Below are positions 13,437 through 16,837 of a stretch of DNA of 16,837 nucleotides, one piece after another. The position numbers were made by a program, and so were the translations under genes. The DNA lies in NCBI GenBank assembly GCA_964525815.1, contig CAZGJQ010000040.1:1-16837 (forward strand), read 5' to 3'. A model generated the notes under the pieces. That model was not told where the DNA came from. It searched no databases and saw only the letters and a program-made list of their open reading frames with translations. How positions within the stretch are numbered: position 1 is the stretch's first letter; the number at the start of each line of letters is the position of its first letter. This DNA comes from UBA1049 sp964525815 (lineage in GTDB: Bacteria > Bacillota > Clostridia > Oscillospirales > CAG-382).

Positions 13437-16424
13437 ATGAAAAAGGTCAAAAGGCAGATCCTTGCATTAGTGTTGACGATAGCCTTACTGCTATCATCAA
13501 CAGCGATAACGGTATCCGCAGTTACATATACTGTTGGGCATACGCTGGGTACCGGGACAATTACCTCGGCAGAGAACCGGAATTTAACCGTTGACGGTGA
13601 TGTTACATATGCAAAAGCCATTTATACGGACAGCGGAAGCCGGCAGCAGGCGATATATACGCTTGAGTTCAATCCTACGGCAAGCAATTATATGCCGTAT
13701 GTTTACAGCAGATGGACGGGCACCGGAAGTGATGTATACAGGTCGGCCCTTCAGGCGGAGAGCCAGTTCGGCGCAAATGTCATAGCGGGTATTAACGCAA
13801 ACTTTTATTCAACCGCTACGGGAAGCACCTATGCGGGCTATTGGGTACATGACGGAAGGCTTGCACAGGCAACCTTAGGCTATAATCATGATATAATCAC
13901 TTTCAATTCGGACGGACAGGTAAATATAGTAAACTCAAAGCTTGATTTTAAGGTATATCATAACGGAAGCGAGATAAAGCATAACAACGGCAGCTCTCTT
14001 GTGCATATAAATAAAAAGTCCACCTCCGCAACCGTTGACAACAGGTTCTATTATTGGGATACCGAATGCGGCACAAGAACCGATTCGGTGATAGAAGGAA
14101 CTGAGATTCTTTGTAAAAAGCTGGATAACGGACAGCTCAGCATAGGAAGAACATTAAAGGGTGAGGTTCTTGAGGTAAGAACAGACTCCTATTACAGCTC
14201 GGTGGGCGAGGACGAATTCGTGCTTTATGTGAAGAACGATTCGCCGCTCAAGACCGCCATTTCAGGAACTGTTTCGGTTGGAGATATTTTTGAGATTGCG
14301 GTAGAGGAAACGATAGAAGACTCTAAGCAGTATACCGAAAAAGCGAATGCGGCACTTGTGGCGCAATACCGTATGATAAGAGACGGTGTTTATAATCCCG
14401 CAGCCGAGACCATAGCTCTGGATCACTACAACTCCAGAGCGCAGAGAAGTGTTATTGGTCTTAAGTCGGACGGAAGTGTTGTGCTTTTTACTACTGCGGG
14501 CAGAAACCTGACCGATAATTCGCCCGGTCTCACAATACCGGAGCTGGGAGAAGTAGCACTTCAGCTGGGATGTGTTACCGCATACAATCTTGACGGCGGC
14601 GGCTCTACTCAGATGCTTATTACCGACCAAAACGGAGATTTTGAGTTTGCATTGCAGAGCTCGGAGGGCACTTACGGACGGAATGTGGCTAATTGTATTT
14701 ACATTGTAGAAAGGCAGCAGGCAGATCCTGTTTTGGCGGATGACCTTACCGATTTAGTGAATCAGGCAGATGCGGTGCTTCAGGGCTCAAGGGTTTCCGC
14801 TACAAAGCTTATAGGGCTTATAAATGCCTATAATGACGGAGCGGCTGTTCTTTCGTCCCAGAACTCAATGCCCGGCGACTATACACGTACGATAATGGCT
14901 TTGAATTCGGTTTATTCTGCCGAAGACGGCTTGAACAAGGCCATAGCGGAGGCTGAGCAAATTGGGTTTAGGACATATAACTCGGCGACTCTGGAAAAAA
15001 TATGGGCCGCATATGACAACGCAATAGCGGTGGTTGCAGACTCCGGTTCGTTAGCCTCCGATTACATCGCCGCTCTCTATGACCTTGAAACAGCGCTCGC
15101 CTTGACGGGCACCGGAATTAAGAGCATATCACGGGGCTTGGCCTATTCCGCACCCACGGCGGATGCTTTGTATCCCGACACAAACGGTTACGAGCTTACC
15201 GATGGGGTAAAGAGCGGCAGCTCTGCCGACGACAGTATCTGGACAGGATTTAATATCGCAAACCCTTCGGGAACATCCGGTGGAAGGAAATATATTGATA
15301 TTGTACTTGATCTTGACAAGCTAACGGCGGGTATCAGAAGAATAAGCACAACAATGTTGAATTACAGTGCTTGGGACGCCGGAGCGGCAACCGAGGTTAA
15401 GGTGTTTGTATCGGACAACGGAAGTATATTTACCGAGTTCGGAAACGCTACGCTTAACGCCGTTCCACAGAGCGGATTGTATCAGGAAATTGAGGCGTAC
15501 TTTGATATTCCCGCATCAATAACCACAAGATACATAAGATTCCGTTATTTCTTTACCGACGAGTATTTGCTTATAAGCGAAATCGAAGCATATAGTGCGG
15601 ATGCTAAATTAAACACCGGGCTATATTTAACTGGTTCAAATGAGCCGATTAGCAATGATGCTTCCATATTATACACGCCTGCTTATGCGGCAACGCTGAC
15701 CGAAGCTAATGCAAACCTTGCCTGGGCGACTGTTGTTGTCTGTGACTGGGATATAGAAAAGGCTGCATATATAGTAACCTCGGTTTCTGTTAACGAAGGA
15801 GCAATGGCTGATGTAGCTGTTCCGGATAATGGTTTTGTGCTCGGGGTTCATTATAACAGCGAGTCGTCCGCCTTTACAAACAAGGCATATGCTTCATCTG
15901 CAACAGTGGGTAAGCAGGTTAACCTTAACGGAATTGATTTAGGTTCAGCGGCATTTTACTCAGGTGCGTATATAACATTCTCCGATTATTCGGCTCCGCA
16001 GGTGTTCTTCAGCACGGCAACGATTTCGGTGGATACCGCTGTCATTGGAGGAGTAAGCACTGCCGTTATTTCGGGCATATCGGAGATGAACACGGTTTAT
16101 GACATTATGCATCAGTTTAGACAGGGCGCGGCAGTAAGAAACGCAGGCGGACAGCTGCTGACAAGTGATGATTATGTCGGAACCGGTGCGGTTATAACCT
16201 CCGGCGGAAAGAGCTACACTGTGATTGTAAACGGAGATACCAGCGGGGACGGCAGAGTAACCTCGGTCGATTATCTACGAATAAAAAGAGCTTTCCTTGA
16301 GACCTATACACTCGAAGGTGCTTTCCTTGCAGCAGCCTGTGTTTCGGGCTCCGACAATATAAGCTCGGTGGATTATCTTATGGTTAAGCGGCATTTCTTA
16401 GGTAACTACGATTTATATGTATAA
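13437..16424 (+). CDS. Secreted phosphodiester glycosidase (NAGPA/DUF2233) with discoidin-like and dockerin domains, copy 2
   Basis: The 995-aa paralogue of the 10245 gene starts at ATG 13437, with AGGGAG 10 nt upstream; an in-frame earlier start at 13359 would put 26 charged residues before the signal peptide and overlap the promoter. Residues 1-28 form a signal peptide (cut near V-S-A). The NAGPA domain (about 105-425) keeps G-I-N-A-N-F-Y, Y-W-V-H-D-G, L-D-G-G-G-S-T and N-V-A-N-C, and is nearly superimposable on copy 1. Next come a helical linker, a discoidin-like domain, the unnamed module ending near I-T-F-S, a small beta segment and a dockerin. Loop 1 is Asp934, Ser936, Asp938, Asp945. 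Loop 2 (Cys968, Ser970, Ser972, Asp979) is degenerate. The C-terminal half is much more diverged from copy 1 than the N-terminal half. Extracellular glycan or cell-wall phosphodiester cleavage is the likely role; the substrate is unknown. Confidence 0.88.
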   Translation: MKKVKRQILALVLTIALLLSSTAITVSAVTYTVGHTLGTGTITSAENRNLTVDGDVTYAKAIYTDSGSRQQAIYTLEFNPTASNYMPYVYSRWTGTGSDVYRSALQAESQFGANVIAGINANFYSTATGSTYAGYWVHDGRLAQATLGYNHDIITFNSDGQVNIVNSKLDFKVYHNGSEIKHNNGSSLVHINKKSTSATVDNRFYYWDTECGTRTDSVIEGTEILCKKLDNGQLSIGRTLKGEVLEVRTDSYYSSVGEDEFVLYVKNDSPLKTAISGTVSVGDIFEIAVEETIEDSKQYTEKANAALVAQYRMIRDGVYNPAAETIALDHYNSRAQRSVIGLKSDGSVVLFTTAGRNLTDNSPGLTIPELGEVALQLGCVTAYNLDGGGSTQMLITDQNGDFEFALQSSEGTYGRNVANCIYIVERQQADPVLADDLTDLVNQADAVLQGSRVSATKLIGLINAYNDGAAVLSSQNSMPGDYTRTIMALNSVYSAEDGLNKAIAEAEQIGFRTYNSATLEKIWAAYDNAIAVVADSGSLASDYIAALYDLETALALTGTGIKSISRGLAYSAPTADALYPDTNGYELTDGVKSGSSADDSIWTGFNIANPSGTSGGRKYIDIVLDLDKLTAGIRRISTTMLNYSAWDAGAATEVKVFVSDNGSIFTEFGNATLNAVPQSGLYQEIEAYFDIPASITTRYIRFRYFFTDEYLLISEIEAYSADAKLNTGLYLTGSNEPISNDASILYTPAYAATLTEANANLAWATVVVCDWDIEKAAYIVTSVSVNEGAMADVAVPDNGFVLGVHYNSESSAFTNKAYASSATVGKQVNLNGIDLGSAAFYSGAYITFSDYSAPQVFFSTATISVDTAVIGGVSTAVISGISEMNTVYDIMHQFRQGAAVRNAGGQLLTSDDYVGTGAVITSGGKSYTVIVNGDTSGDGRVTSVDYLRIKRAFLETYTLEGAFLAAACVSGSDNISSVDYLMVKRHFLGNYDLYV

Positions 16425-16490
16425 GCAATAAATAGCCGCTTTGTAGAGCTTTATTGTTTCTCCAACTTTTTTACAATAAACATAACAACA

Positions 16491-16528
16491 AAAATCTCAC
16501 CTTAAAAGAAAAAAAGGTGAGATTTTTT
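16491..16528. terminator. Bidirectional terminator between convergent genes
   Basis: AAAATCTCACCTT (16491-16503) pairs perfectly with AAGGTGAGATTTT (16514-16526), with a purine loop and T-runs outside the stem on both strands. It serves the second NAGPA-dockerin gene and the convergent Asn-rich gene whose stop is at 16557. Confidence 0.85.
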
Positions 16529-16556
16529 ATTAAGTCAGAAGAAAGACGGTACTACC

Positions 16557-16837
16557 TTAGTTGTTCTCTTCTTGGTTTCTCCGTCTGTTCAGAACATTAT
16601 TTACCTCGTTGTTTTCTCTGCGGTTGCAGCACTGGTTGTCGTTATTGTTGTTATTGTTATTTTCCCGGTTGTTGTTTTCCTCGTTGTTGCGATTGTTATT
16701 GAACTCGTTGTTGAACTCGTTGTTATTACGATTGTTTTCAAAACGGTTCTGATTCTGATTGTTCCGTCTGTTCAGGATATTGTTGACCTCGTTGTTCTGC
16801 CTTCTGTTCTGGTTGTCGTTGTTATTGTTGCGGTTTT
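16557..16837 (-). CDS. Asparagine-rich low-complexity protein with internal repeat (partial, 5' end outside window)
   Basis: On the minus strand the frame is open from the right edge for 92 residues to TAA 16559-16557. Asn makes up 48 of the 92 residues; most of the rest are Glu, Arg, Gln and Asp, with very few hydrophobic residues. A repeat is visible: D-N-Q then N-R-R, N-N-E-V-N-N-(I/V)-L-N-R-R occurs near residues 7-24 of the visible part and again near 66-85; the second copy includes Cys-Cys before N-R-R. Short N-N-E-F repeats lie between. Two opposite-strand frames look hydrophobic only because Asn codons read backwards give GTT/ATT or TTG/TTA. The terminator on the downstream side supports a minus-strand gene. 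Asn-rich disordered proteins occur in spore coats and surface layers, but no family can be assigned. Confidence 0.62.
   Translation of the reverse strand, partial: NRNNNNDNQNRRQNNEVNNILNRRNNQNQNRFENNRNNNEFNNEFNNNRNNEENNNRENNNNNNNDNQCCNRRENNEVNNVLNRRRNQEENN

Noticed and set aside
10245..16424. Interpretation of the dockerin proteins as part of a cellulosome
   Set aside because: No cohesin, scaffoldin or glycoside hydrolase typical of cellulosomes is visible, and the calcium loops are half degenerate.
16561..16752. Hydrophobic Leu/Ser-rich plus-strand ORF that looks like membrane helices
   Set aside because: It is the reverse reading of Asn codons (AAC/AAT) from the minus-strand Asn-rich gene; it also starts after a terminator with no ribosome site.

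Overview
The window looks like a chromosomal segment of a Gram-positive Clostridia member, most likely Oscillospiraceae/Ruminococcaceae. The support is dockerin-type C-termini with the Y-L-x-I/V-K-R-x-F-L-G pattern, a DUF6062 protein, secreted NAGPA-domain proteins, sigma-A promoters of Gram-positive type, strong AGGAGG-like ribosome sites and several TTG/GTG starts. No plasmid, phage, transposon, CRISPR or tRNA signature was found. The assignment is inference from gene families; no database was searched.

Layout. (1) 1-545 is the 3' end of a surface protein with an acidic Ser/Glu/Asp linker and a C-terminal membrane anchor, followed by a terminator. (2) 623-2821 is a plus-strand operon: promoter, lipoprotein of unknown function, RimI-like acetyltransferase, tsaD. 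(3) 2822-3106 is non-coding and holds two copies, 75 bp apart, of a composite DnaA-box-like motif. (4) 3112-4736 holds a DUF6062 protein (minus) and a divergent 8-oxoguanine-type DNA glycosylase (plus). (5) 4710-5343 holds two tiny minus-strand membrane-peptide genes of 32 and 30 aa, a bidirectional terminator and a stretch of competing inverted repeats that may be a structured RNA. (6) 9574-5448 is a minus-strand operon with a clear promoter: methyltransferase, ProB-like kinase, proA, M24 peptidase. The first two genes are much more AT-rich than the rest. (7) 9601-10176 is maf. (8) 10181-16424 holds two tandem paralogues of about 1000 aa: signal peptide, NAGPA/DUF2233 phosphodiester glycosidase domain, helical linker, discoidin-like domain, an unnamed beta-type module and a dockerin with one canonical and one degenerate calcium loop. 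Each has its own near-consensus promoter. (9) 16557-16837 is the 3' end of a minus-strand gene for an extremely asparagine-rich protein.

How the genes fit together. The minus operon is a plausible proline unit: a glutamate kinase-like enzyme and ProA make the proline precursor, and the M24 peptidase may recover proline from peptides. The tandem glycosidase paralogues and the left-edge protein appear to share one C-terminal module, but the paralogues end in dockerins and the left-edge protein ends in a membrane anchor. This suggests a family of extracellular proteins with alternative attachment modes. The most interesting unexplained signals are the duplicated DnaA-box composite, the AT-rich methyltransferase-kinase cassette in front of proA, the structured region near 5025-5178, the cysteine-tailed micropeptide and the Asn-rich repeat protein.
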